DNA of 64,000 nt, taken from positions 11,594,001 to 11,658,000 of the forward strand of contig OX467082.1 of assembly GCA_950106755.1 (NCBI GenBank), read 5' to 3'. The stretch is from Climacium dendroides. Taxonomy: Eukaryota; Streptophyta; Bryopsida; Hypnales; Climaciaceae. The position numbers and the translations under genes were made by a program. Shown here piece by piece: positions 48,259 through 60,080 of this stretch (position 1 is its first letter; each line of letters begins with the position of its first letter). The notes under the pieces were generated by a model. The model was not told the origin of the DNA and did no database searches. It worked only from the letters and a program-made list of their open reading frames with translations.

Positions 48259-49990
48259 CACCGTCAAGCGCTGGCTTTTGGCTGCGCTTTGTTCCCGCGC
48301 CTCCGTTGTGGGCAAGACCGGGCTGGTGTTGGAGCCTCTTTCTTTTTCCTCCCTTTTCTTTTTCCTTCTTTTTTCTCCCCCCGAAAATGCTGATGAAGAA
48401 GGGCACTTCATTGCATGAGCAAGAGCATCTGCATGCTTGCTGGAAATGCATGCTCAAAATTGACATGCTCAAATTTTACATCCATGGTATATTTTTATTT
48501 GTTTTTACTCCCCGGGAAGAAAAGGTGGAATTCATGTCTGTATTTGAAGGTGAAGGCGAGGGAGCATAATAATATTCTTTATATGTGCTCTCTATTCCTT
48601 AAGATACTAAAAATAAATTATTATAGGTGAGTAAGTCTTTTAAAGTGAGTGGGTGGGCAAAGGACGGTCCTACATGGAAATTGGCTTAGAATAAGAACAT
48701 CGTTTGGATTAACAATGTTATAAGGAATTGTTTGGCAAGCTTCAAGATCTTCCCTCATCCTATTCACCATTAAGTGTTGGCTTTTGGCTGCGCTTTGTTC
48801 CCACGCCTCCGTTGTGGGCAAGAGCTGGCTGGTGTTGGAGCCTCTTTCTTTTTCCTCCCTTTTCTTTTTCCTTCTTTTTTTCCCCCCGAAATGCTGATGA
48901 AGGGCACTTCATTGTGTGCGCAAGAGCATCTGCATGTTGAAATGCATGCTCAAAATTGACACGCTCAAATTTTACATCTATGGTATATTTTTATTTGTTT
49001 TTACTCCAGGGAAGAAAAGGTGGAATTTATGTTTGTATTTGAAGGTGAAAGTGAGGGAACATAATAATATTGTTTACACGTGGGCTCTATTCCTCAAGAT
49101 ACTAAGAATAAATTGTTATGCAATACTTAAAGAACAATCTTGCATGGAAGTTGGCTTAGAATAAGAACATTGTTTGGATTAACAATGTTATGAGGAATTA
49201 ATTGGCAAGCTTCAAGATCTTCCTTCATCCTATTCTATATTAAGTGTTGCCTTTTGGTTGCGCTTTGTGCCCACGCCTCCGTTGTGGACAATAGTTTTCT
49301 ATTGTTGTTATTGTAGTCTTCTTCTTTACTCATTTTTTCTGAGATGCTACTGAAAGGAATTCTTTGTATGCAAAAAAACATTTGCATGCTTAAAATTGAC
49401 ACGCTCAAATTTTACATCTACAAGATTTCTTTTTTACTTTTGGAATTTATGTCTCTATTTGAAGATGAGAGTATAATAATATTGTTTACATAATCTTTAT
49501 TTCTCAAGATACCAATAATAGTTCATTGTAAGATACTTAGAGAACAACTTTGAATAAGTCCATCAAGCTAAGTGGTTAGACAAAGAGCAATTTTATATGA
49601 AAGTTGGTATAAAATAAGGACATTGGTATGATTAAAAATGTAATGAGGATTTGATTGGCAAGGTTAAACCACATCAAGTCTTGTAGAAACGTTACCCTAT
49701 GGGGAAAAAATTGTTTATCCCAAATTATATAATTTGGAAATTTTGAATTTACAAGTTTAATAGATTTTTTACCTCATATATTTTTGAAATGCAAATGAAG
49801 AGAGAAAGTATTGCACATTGAAGAGCATCTACATTTAGAAATTGAAATGCTCAAATTTTACATCTTTATTTTGGGGAGAGAGAAGGGAGAATCCATGTAT
49901 ATATTTGAAGGCAAGGGAAATTAATAGTTAGGGTTGACTTTAGATTGTAGAATTTGTATATTGAAAAAAATATAATAATAATAATAATAA
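48259..49990 (+). repeat. Decaying tandem duplications (about 0.5 kb, three copies plus a remnant)
   Basis: The landmark CTTTTGGCTGCGCTTTG occurs at 48,275 and 48,781, with a variant (CTTTTGGTTGCGCTTTG) at 49,251. Each copy continues with CCTCCGTTGTGG, a GATGCT-type block, TTGACA-GCTCAAATTTTACATC and a tail with TTGGCAAGCTTCAAGATC. A weaker fourth part lies near 49,790-49,930. Copy 1 keeps more CpG than copies 2-3. No protein domain. Confidence 0.8.
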
Positions 49991-51565
49991 TCTACCACAT
50001 ATGCTAAAATTTAGAAAGCTTGAATTCATATTTGGAATCAAGGATGTGGAATGAAGTTGAAAGTTTGTGAAATGTAAAGTTGCATGGTCTAGCTTTAGCC
50101 AAATTCAATTCATTCACTGCTCCTTTTTTCATCCGTACAAAAAGCATTAAAATGTATTATTCATCACGATTGATGAATTTGGATAAGGTAGACTCATTTG
50201 GAATCAAAAACTCAAAATTTCATATCAAAGGTCACACCAATAGAAACTACACTTGTGATAACCAATAAAACTCACCAACACATTATAGAATTACGTACAT
50301 TGGTGATCTCAACAGTTATTTCATGCATGTTTTTCCACTAATGTCACAAAATACAAATTAACCAACTACAAAATGAGGTCAAATTCTTATATTTCTACCT
50401 CAATTTCTATTAGATTGGGCCAAAGAATTTGAAGAGCCTTCCATCTTAACTCAAGTTGTCCTTCACCATATTTGAAGAGCCCTTCAACTTAACTCCTAAT
50501 CTCTTGGACTCATTTCTTGATTGAAATTTTTGTTAAGATGTATTATAAATAATGACTTCAGGAATTAATAAGGTGAAAGATTGTAAATAGAAGTTGTAGA
50601 TTATGAATTACTTTTGGACAATTAAATTCACAATTTTCTTCCAAACACTTAATAAATATAATTTCGGAATTGGAAATTAGAAATTCCTAAAATAATTAAT
50701 TACATCCTAAACATTGATAATTTTAGAATAGGTTTTAATTTTTGTGGTAATAGATAATTTCTTTAAAATAAAATTGAAGCTTGTGATTGGAGGTCACATT
50801 TAGAATTACAAAAGATTTATTTTTTGACTTAAAATACTTCCAATATGTTATTTGTAGAACATTAATAGGAATTATTTATGAAAATCCACACCATTCAATT
50901 ATTTTCAAACAACATATGAAAAAACAAATTAGAATGGATGGAACAATGCATCTTTTGAAAAGTCTCAAAAATTGTTCTAGAGGCAGGGGGGCTAAAATTC
51001 CCATACCACTACACCAAATTAGATATTCCTTTCACTGTTGACCTTAATGTCTGCTAATTTTGGTGGTGGTATATTTTTTATTTTTATTTATTTTTGCAAT
51101 AGAGATGATCTTTACATAGAAAAAAAATCATAAATAATTATTTGACCAATCACAATAGAATGGTAAATAAAACTTACACAACTTAGATTTAAACAACAAT
51201 TGCTTGGCATAATAGAACAAATGGCACAAATAAAAACAAGTGAAACAAATATAAATGAGTGTTGCAAAATGAAAAACATGTGAAATCTTGAAATCAAGAG
51301 ATGGGCCTAGACAATTAACATCAAGGTGAACATCAAAATGAAACTTCAAATTAAGAGATGCATTCCAACAAGTGACACATGATGAAAACTTTATTTTTTT
51401 ATTGGAAAACAAAATCGACTACCAAGCCCAACAAATTCACTATGCCAATTGTATTTGTTTGGTTTTAAAAAACAAACAAATAAGAAAACCATATTTATTT
51501 AGTTTTCGAGAAACACCTTACTTACTCTTTTTTTTCAAGTCCCAATGGCTTGCTTGTCTAGTTCT
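49991..51565. other. AT-rich intergenic DNA, no gene seen
   Basis: Short frames only. A weak match to the dispersed 200-bp family core lies near 49,990-50,070. Confidence 0.5.
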
Positions 51566-51722
51566 TACAAGAATTCAAAATCTTCAGAAAAAAACCCAAT
51601 CATTTTAGAGGAAAATAAGAGAATATTCTTTATTTTCTTAAGGCCTAGCTAAAGAGTATACTCCAGACAACTGGTTGGTCCAAGAAAATGTAGGATCTTA
51701 GCCGGTTGAGCTAAATTTTCTG
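51566..51722 (+). repeat. Second copy of the 61.7-kb element (partial)
   Basis: Shares CCAATCATTTTAGAGGAAAA, GAATATTCTTTATTTTCT, AAGGCCTAGC, GAGTATACTC and TAGCCGGTTGAGCTAAATTT with 61,723-61,862 in the same orientation. Confidence 0.65.
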
Positions 51723-52235
51723 AGTCCCAAACTGAATCAGCTTATTCAATTCGGAGCCTGTTTTTATCCCCCCAAATGAAACCAAAGTTCAAACTTACGC
51801 GCAGCAACGGATTAATTAATTCCCCTCCGTTCTTCGAGCAGCTGCCATCATAACTTTTTACACCGCATCACCTCTGCAGCAGGCACAGGCCCAAAATAGT
51901 GGGGTGGCAACCAATTCACAAGCACGTAGGCTCATGCAACAACAATAAGTTTTGTTCTTTAAAAGTTTAGTTTTTTTTTTTTTAAAAATAAGGCCTTGGG
52001 GAGGGGGGACATGTTTGGTTTGTTTTTTACGTTTCCCATGGAGGTGTGCAAACCATTTCCCAATGTGCAATCATTTCCGCGGTGGATATTATTAAATTAG
52101 TGAGCGCGCTTATGACCAAGATGTAAGGGGGGAAGTGATGATGTTGCTGCATTGGCCATGGAACCCATGATTCTGGATGAGCAGCCAAGCCAAGCCAAGC
52201 CAAGCCAAGCATAGTATTATTATTATTGTTATTAC
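51723..52235. other. Intergenic DNA, no gene seen
   Basis: Ends in a CCAAG pentanucleotide run (52,182-52,209) and an ATT trinucleotide run (52,214-52,226). Confidence 0.5.
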
Positions 52236-52386
52236 TCGGGCCTCTCTCGGGGTCCCTTGGGGTTCTCTCGGGGTCCTCTCGGGGTCCTCTTCAGGGGTTC
52301 TCTCGGGGTTCTCTCTCGGGGTCCCTTGGGGTTCTCTCGGGGGCCTCTCTCTGGGGTCCCTTGGGGTTCTCTGTGGGGTTCTCTGG
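52236..52386 (+). repeat. G-rich minisatellite, block 1
   Basis: Degenerate repeats of TCGGGGTTCTC and TTGGGGTTCTC. The Gly/Ser/Leu-rich frames here are translations of the repeat. Confidence 0.8.
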
Positions 52387-52400
52387 TCTTGTCTGTGGTA

Positions 52401-52893
52401 CCCTAACAGGCCTAATGTGGGAAAAAAACAAAAGACGTCCCTATATTTTTGAGCTCAATAAATTTTATTTTCTACACTTCTTCTACACAAAACAGTGGAA
52501 TTAGGTTGTCCCACACTAATTTCTCGACATTTGGTACTATATAAATATTTTCAGCTACTGTACAAGAATGCGCTACTTTTGAATTAGGTGTCGTTGTAAT
52601 TGGAACTCATGAACCTCTTAGTGTACAAATGAAAATATTTTAAGAAATAGCTGTTGACTTTGATGGCTTGTGAAGTAGCTTTCTTGATAGAAGGCAACCT
52701 AGTTGTTAAGGCATCCTAATTGTCAAGGCAACCTAAATTCTCTACTTTTGCGTAGCTGATTTGGGATCGTGTGCTCCAAACATGAACTCAAAATTTTCAA
52801 TTTTTTTTCTCCTTACGGGGCAAATAATTAGTTCTTCTTCTTACGTTTCCTCTACGCATAGGGCGAAACGGTCCCCACATTAGGCTTGTTGGG
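52401..52893. mobile_element. Terminal-inverted-repeat element splitting the minisatellite
   Basis: Left end CCCTAACAGGCCTAATGTGG; right end on the other strand CCCAACAAGCCTAATGTGGG. 493 bp without a coding frame. The G-rich repeat lies on both sides, so it may have inserted into one block. Target duplication unclear. Confidence 0.45.
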
Positions 52894-52920
52894 AGGGGGT
52901 ATTGTAGACGCTACCCGACC

Positions 52921-53070
52921 GGGTTCTCTTGGGGTCTTTTTTCGGGGTTCTCTCGGTGTTCTCGCCCGGGTCTATCTGGGGTTCTTCGGGGGGTTCTCTC
53001 GGGGGTTCTCTCGGGGTTCTCTCTTTGGGGTGGAGGTCCTATACGGGGTTTCTACCCCTTGGGGGTCTAT
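52921..53070 (+). repeat. G-rich minisatellite, block 2
   Basis: Same GGGGTTCTCTC family as block 1, more degenerate. Confidence 0.75.
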
Positions 53071-54338
53071 GGGCATCAGTGCTACTGGAAGGAAGCCGGG
53101 GACGCAGATGCAAGGGCGCAGGGGGTAATGATAACCTTGTGCTTTGGAGTTTTTAAAAGCAGCCTATGCTGTTGACTGCATGATCAAGCCCAAGCCCCCC
53201 CATTCATTAAAGCAAGCCGCAAGAGTTGTCAAAGCCAGTGCCAGGGTTCAGTTGCGGGGTGTCAGCCCGCAGCGGGCGGGCGGACGCGCAATTACCACAT
53301 AACTGAAAGCAATCCCTTCCCCGGTTCCCCCCCTCACACACCCCTAGTGCCTGTGCTCAAGTATGGCTCCGGGGGAATTCACCTAAACCGGCGATGATGC
53401 CCCGTCCGTCGCAAACAGTTTCACCTACATCATTGAATTAGTCTAACAAGTTTTTGAAAAAAAAATACCCACTTTCAAAAAAAGTAAGAATAAAAAAGAA
53501 TCATTTAAAAATTAATTAATTTCTAAAAATTCAAAGCCGTTTCAAATATACTGTATTCTTCTGTTTATTATTACCCATACCTAATATAATTTACTTCTGG
53601 TTCAGGAGATGTCTGCAAGACCCATGTTTCCTCATTCATGCACCATTTTGACAGTGGTCAGGTGGAGGTGGGGGGGCTGACAAATTCGATATCACTTCAT
53701 TTTCTACTTTTGTAGTTTTATTTTCAAGTATTTCAGTTTAGTAGTTTTTTGTTTTTTTAAATTTTAGGCTTTGCTGGAGTGATGAAGTTATTTATAGCCA
53801 CGGGAATGGATGAAACATGTGAAATGTGGATGAATGAAGGGGGATGGGGAGGAGGAAGGACGTTGATATTCATGAAAAAAATAAGAAGACCTTCTCAACA
53901 TTTTGCACTATATTGGTAGGGATATCTACTAAGAATTGTAAAATTTATCATCAAATATTATCTTCAAACTTCTTGCTTTTATCAAATTGTGATACAATAA
54001 AGTTGTCCTTACTTGGGCACACTCAATATGAAAAGTTTGTGAGTGTGTGTTCCTTCATTATTTCTATTTTAAATTCTCAATATTATTAATAGTTTTTAAA
54101 ATGATGCTTTTACAATATTGAATTAGCACCTACTACATTCATAACCATCATTTTTTGTGTGTTTCAAATGATTCATTTATGAAATGATTGAGATATAATT
54201 TCAATAAAATTGTAGATGAAACCAACAAACAATAATAGTTTCAAACCGACTTAGACAATGACTGTGACAATGAGAGCAACTTGGGTGCGATATACAAGTG
54301 TCAATGTATAGATTCTATGCTATTTAATTACTTGGTTA
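53071..54338. other. Intergenic DNA, no gene seen
   Basis: GC-rich to about 53,410, AT-rich afterwards. No domain-bearing frame or RNA gene found. Confidence 0.5.
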
Positions 54339-54342
54339 TTAA

Positions 54343-54585
54343 CCCCTGAGCGCCAGTTCAAATTCACTTGAAATCCAAACCCTTGGGAACTCATTCCTCT
54401 TAAACTACCATTCAAAATGAGATCCACAAAATATTGACCGTATCGATTGGTAGTGGAGAGAGGTCCAAAAGTGCATGAAAATGAACTAATGATTTGACTG
54501 TATTGTTTGAAAGATAATAACAGTCAAACAAGGACAACCTTCCAAGTCAAAAAGGCCATATTTTGGCATGTGGGACGCTCAGGGG
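54343..54585. mobile_element. 243-bp TTAA-flanked element with CCCC ends
   Basis: Ends CCCCTGAGCG and CGCTCAGGGG are exact inverted repeats, directly flanked by TTAA on both sides (54339-54342, 54586-54589). Inner sequence has partial pairing (TTTGACTGT near 54,496 and ACAGTCAAA near 54,530). No protein. Confidence 0.7.
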
Positions 54586-54589
54586 TTAA

Positions 54590-55924
54590 AGGCCAAGAGA
54601 TTAGGAGTTGAGTAGGAGAAATCAACTCTTTTATTTAAAATACCCATTTTATATAAATTTGGTATAAACAACACCATAATTCTTTATCTGATTTTTCATC
54701 ACACTCAAACTTTAGTATATAATTTAAAACTTATTGTGAATAATTATGACATATTTTTCCTCTTTCAAAATTACTAAAATTGTTCTATATCCCATTGCAA
54801 TTGAATGTTATAAAAGTAAATATATAAACGTATGAGAAAAGTATGAAAAAAATTATTAGCATTTTAATAGAGTTGTTTTACATGGTAAAGTTTTTAAGTT
54901 GAACATCTCAACTCTAAACCCTAAACCTTGTATATACAAACTCGCATCATCCTCATACCTAATGGATGCATTTTATTGGATTGTTATCACACCTAATAAG
55001 AATTTCAAGTGTTGATCAATGTGTTGGAAGCATGGCTCTAAACCATGTATGCATCCTAACTAGTCCAAAGTTAGTTAAAATCATCCATGAGCATCGCAAT
55101 GCCATAAGCCAACCTCATTTGGGCTTGTTAGGCTTCAAAGACTTAAGGAAACATAGGCCAAAATTTGTAGATTTATTCAATATGTGTAAATTTTTTTATG
55201 CATGCACTTTTCTAACTTGTATAGATTTATAAATGTAGGATTCTTCAATGATATTTGACTAGTACAATAATGTCTTTATATGCTCAATTTAAAAAAAAAA
55301 AATCAATTTACTCTCAACAACTTTGAAGCATTTACAAACAAAATTCTCATTTACATTTGATGAAAGTGGTAGAAGAAGGTCACTAAGACTAAAATACAAA
55401 GAATTCAGTAAAGATTACATTATATTTTGGAATACACATCAACTTTTCAATGAGTTTACTTATGACCTTGATTGGAACTAAAAAAAGCTTCAAGAATCAA
55501 TTTGATCCTTGTCATACTTGAAATAACAGGTTATTTGATAGATGAAAAAAGGAGTAGTTTGAATGGCATGCATACCTCAAATTATTCTATCTTCAAAAAT
55601 GAATCAAGTAGAAGATGCAAACTATTTGATGCAATTTATACAACAAAAAATGTATGTAACAAACAAGTATACTATACACATATTGCAATTAATCAAATCA
55701 CTTGGCATGAAAATGTTGCAACAGAAGGCAATGAAGGCTAGAGGTGTTTTGTTGGGAGATAGTAAAAGGTTGTATAATTTCTTTTAGAATAGTGCACAAA
55801 AATATAGAATAAGTGAGAAAAATTAATGTTTATTTCACTTCCAATGACAATTAATTTCACCTCTTGGCAATGAAAAAAAAATTAGAAGTTCCAAAGACAA
55901 ATTAAAAATTCTATTTTCCATTTG
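54590..55924. other. AT-rich intergenic DNA, no gene seen
   Basis: Frames of up to 89 codons (54,966-55,232 and 55,472-55,741) have no recognisable domain. Confidence 0.45.
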
Positions 55925-56945
55925 AATAGTTCAAATTTTCCATTGCAAGCTGTAGGAAATGTTTAAAATTGTTAAAAACACAATAATTTTTTCAAAACGG
56001 TGTTTCATATGTAAGAATTATACAAGTTTTATCCTTCAAAGACCAATCTTTTGTGATTTCAAAATATTTGATTTGATTGATCATGTTGGGAATATATATT
56101 ATTAAATTTATACATCATTTATACATGATATGTCATTGAAAATCCCAAATAGTTGAAAATAAGTACAAATAATTTGCAAAAGGTGTACAATAATGTAAAG
56201 AAAACACAGTCAAATTTTGAATTAGAAAACCCAGATTTTGTTAATTATGTGACCTATTGAATGTAAAAACTTATTTTGATAATAAATGTCTTGCTTGTAG
56301 GTTTTCAAAGAGTTAAACCTGATTAGTACATTAGTTTTGTAAATGATACTCGAGATACCAAGATTCTTCTTTCACTTGCTATTTTTACCTTTTCAAGTTG
56401 TTGTAGAATGGAATGGACTTTTGGAATCCAACCATGACCTTGTACCATAATGTCCCCCTCCCTCCTAAGACCTCCTTTCTATCAATGGAAAAAATTGCTT
56501 TTTTTTCCTCTTGCAACGTAGGCTAAATTTTTCTAACTAAACTTCATTTGAGAGCTACAACAAAAACATATAACATCCCTATAAATAATCAAAATTAATT
56601 GAATTATTTTTATTTTTTGGAAAGCAAGGGCCCCTTAGTCAAGGTGCAAGTAACAACCATCTTTTACAATTGATGACGTCCTGTTTTGCTCTGATTTAAA
56701 GATTTGTTTTAAAAAGGCTGCAAGTTCCCTGCATCATTTGAATGGGACAGAAATTATTTCAGTTTGAGGGAGACTGGTCAGACTAAATACCATAAAATAC
56801 TTCAATAATTAAAGATGGAAATCAGGCAGTTCAGGACAGTATTTGGTGAATGGGGAGCCATGTCCTTGTGCACTTCTTGTTACACTAGTTCCTTGTGGGG
56901 ATGTGATCTCTTTGCTTTTGTACGGGAAGTTACGACAAGGCAGTT
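55925..56945 (-). repeat. Inverted-repeat arm B (non-array part)
   Basis: Inverted counterpart of 28,331-29,690. Similarity starts abruptly at about 55,925 on the inner side. It lacks about 360 bases present in arm A. Confidence 0.75.
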
Positions 56946-59499
56946 TCAATTGGTGTTAAAGCAATCTTTTGAAGAGCTGACTGCATTTCCAAGGGGAAGC
57001 TCAACTTCTAGAAACGATTTTCAAGAAATTTTCGTACGAAAAAAACGCATCAAACCGAAGTTGTTTCGTATTTTTTGGACCTTTGTGCAATTAGTTATGA
57101 ATTTTTGAAGTTGAAACGCAATTGTTGCTTAATGCGACCACCTCTTGAAATGTACACTAGTAGTGTATTGAAGGAAGCAAAATGTACCTTCATATAAGTG
57201 GTGGCTTCTAAATGCTCCCAACTCCACATAGAAGCTGGCCCTTAGAGGATTAAGTAATTCTTAGTATCCATTTATGATGCTTTGGTTGTTTTGAATTTTA
57301 GGTAGGGTGCTCTAAAACGCAACCTTGTACCAACGGTGTACATTTTGTCAAGGAGGTTGTTGCTTTTAGTGACCATTACGTTTCAACTTCAAAATGTTTT
57401 AATTAATTCCACAAAGGTCCGGAGGATATAAAATGACTTAGGTGTGATGCCAATTCCATTTTTCTTTCTACAAAAATATACTGAAAATTGTTTAAAGAGT
57501 GTAGTTCCCCGAATCGCAATCAATTCTAAGGAGAAGTCACTTTCAGAACATACTACCTTACTTATTAGGCATTTTGGTGCCAAATTGCACTAGAAACAAA
57601 TAATTTGGTTGAAAATGGCAAAACGTCACCAAAAAAATCTCCAAAAAATCTTCAAATTAAAAAACCCATCTTGGATGAAATTTCCAAATTGTGAATTAAA
57701 ATATATTTATAAACATGTAATTTGTGTTAACATGATATTTTCTATTCACTATATAGATGAATTCAAAAATTTGGTGCATTGCTAAAAAAAATTTATATCG
57801 CAACTTTCGTACTTGAGTTCATTTAAAAATGAAGAAAAAGAAGCACGGCTTATCACCAATACACGAACACTTTTATGCGTTTAAAACGAGAAGTTGGACG
57901 TCAGTTGTCTTCATAAATTTGTCGGAGCACGAGTGTGTGTTCCGATTGAAACTGAAGTTGCGATGCGATGGGACTCTTCTCGTCGTCCCGCACACAAGTC
58001 ACGTTACTTTGTGCCATTAACTGTTGAATTTTTTCAAAATTGGTTTCTGATGATGTTTTTCAAAATCAGTTTCTGTTGAAGTTTTTCAAAATTGGTTTTG
58101 ACCAGACAGGAGGGCTTACGTTCAGTGTTTTCATCATGAAAGTTGAAGCTGATGTTTGAAGTGCAACTCCAAATTAAAAGTGCTGATGCAGTAAAACTCA
58201 AGGTCACCGTCTTTGGAAATACTTCAAAAAAAATTTGTTAAGAAAAAACACATCAAACCGAAGTTGTTTTGTATTTCTTGGATCTTTGTGCAATTAGTTA
58301 GGAAATTTTGAAGTTGAAACGCAATTGTCTCTTAAAGCAACCCCTTCTTGAAATGTACAAAATTGGTGCATTGAAAAACACAAAATGTACCTCTATGTTA
58401 GTGGTAGCTTCTAAATGCCCTGGACTCTTCAGAGAAGCTGGCCCTTAGAGGGTTAAATAATTCTTAGAATCCACTTATGATGCTTTGATTGTTTTGGATT
58501 TAAGGTTGGGGCACTCTAAAAAGTGACCTTGCTTTCTTCAATGTACCAACCGTGTGCACATTTTGTTAAGAGGTCGTTGCTTTTAGTGACCATTTCTAAC
58601 TAATTCCATGAAGGTTCAAAGAATATGAAACGACTTGGGTGTGATGCCAATTTCATTTTTCTTCCTACAAAAATTGTTTCAAGGAGTTTAGCTTTCCCCC
58701 CAAATGCAATCAACTCTAAAGAGAGGTCACTTTCAAAACAAACTACCTTACTTATTAGGCTTCTTGATACCAAATTGCACCGGAAAATAATAATTCAAGT
58801 TGAAAATGACAAAAAAACATGAAATTTTTTTTGCCAAAAAAACTTCAAATTAAAATAACATCTTGGATGAAATATCCAGGTTGTGGATGAAAACATATTT
58901 ATAGGCATGTAATTTGTACTAACGTGATATTTTCTATCTACTATACAGATGAATTCAAAAATTTGGTGTACCACTAAAAAAAATTATATTGCCACTTTCG
59001 TACTTGAGTTCGTTAAAAATGAAAATAAAGAAGTGCGGCTTATCACCAATACACGAACACTTTTATGTGTTTAAAACGAGAAGTTGGACGTTAGTTGTTG
59101 ATAAGTTTGTCGGAGCATGAGTGCGTGTTGCGATTGAAACTGAAGTTGTGATGGGATGGCACTCTTCTCGTCGTCCCGCACAAAGTCACGTTACTTTGTA
59201 TTCACTGCCAAAGTTTTTCAAAATGGGTTTCTGCTGATGTTTTTCAAAATCAGTTTTGAGCAGACAGGGAGCTTAAAAGTTATGTCCAACATTTTCATCA
59301 TGAAAGATGAAGTCGATGTTTGAAGTGCAACTCCAAATTAAAAGTACTGGCGCAGTAAAACTCAAGGTCACCGTCTTTGAAAATACATAAAAAAAAAATT
59401 GTTCAGAAAAAACACATGGAACCAAAGTCGTTTCGTATATTTTTGACCTCTGTGCAATTAGTTAGGAATTTTTGAAGTTGAAATGCAATTGTCCCTTAA

Positions 59500-60080
59500 C
59501 TCCTAAAGTTCCATTGCCCTTATAGGGGACAAAATGGATTTTGGACACGCCCCTATGATCTCAATTTTTATTGTAACTTTTTGAAACTTTCTCATAAGAT
59601 TAAAAAAAATTTAAGGACATTCTAGGAATATAAATTTTATTTCAATCGGTGCCCAGGAGTAAAAGTTATGCTACAATAACTTCAAAATGGGGAGACTAGG
59701 TAGCCAAAAAAAATTCACAAAAAATTGAAATAAAATATTTAATAATTTTTTTCTTGTAAATTATATTCTTTTGTAAATGGGAAGCTTTGATTCATTCCAT
59801 TTGGATTAAAGATGTAAAAGTTATGGAGCTTTTTGATTTGTTGGCAATCGTAGTGACTTCTTCAAAGAATTTTTTTTTCTTTCACTTTGAATGCTAATAT
59901 CTTTCAATTTATACGATCAAAAATCACAAAAAATTATCACATGATCTAAGACAAGTATAGAACAAGATTCTACAGTTAGATTCTAAAATTTAAAAAAATA
60001 TATATATTTTGTAGGTGATTGTAATAGAAGTGGTAGTTTTGAGTGGTTTTGGTAGAAAAATGGCCATGGGACTTTAGGGG
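59500..60080. mobile_element. 581-bp TTAA-flanked element
   Basis: Left end CTCCTAAAGTTCCATTGCCC; right end on the other strand CCCCTAAAGTCCCATGGCC. TTAA on both sides (59496-59499, 60081-60084). Array copies at 58,325-58,345 read GTCTCTTAAAGCAACCCC, the empty site with one TTAA. The 581 bp are AT-rich without a usable frame, so it is non-autonomous. Confidence 0.75.

Noticed and set aside
47503..48569. Many frames of 60-196 codons upstream of the ERF gene
   Set aside because: Same cause: GC-rich DNA open in several frames at once, with low-complexity Pro/Arg/Gly products.
52226..53128. Gly/Ser/Leu-rich frames
   Set aside because: Translations of the GGGGTTCTC minisatellite.
54966..55787. 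Frames of 74-89 codons in AT-rich DNA
   Set aside because: No domain, no homologous copy in the window and composition equal to the surroundings.
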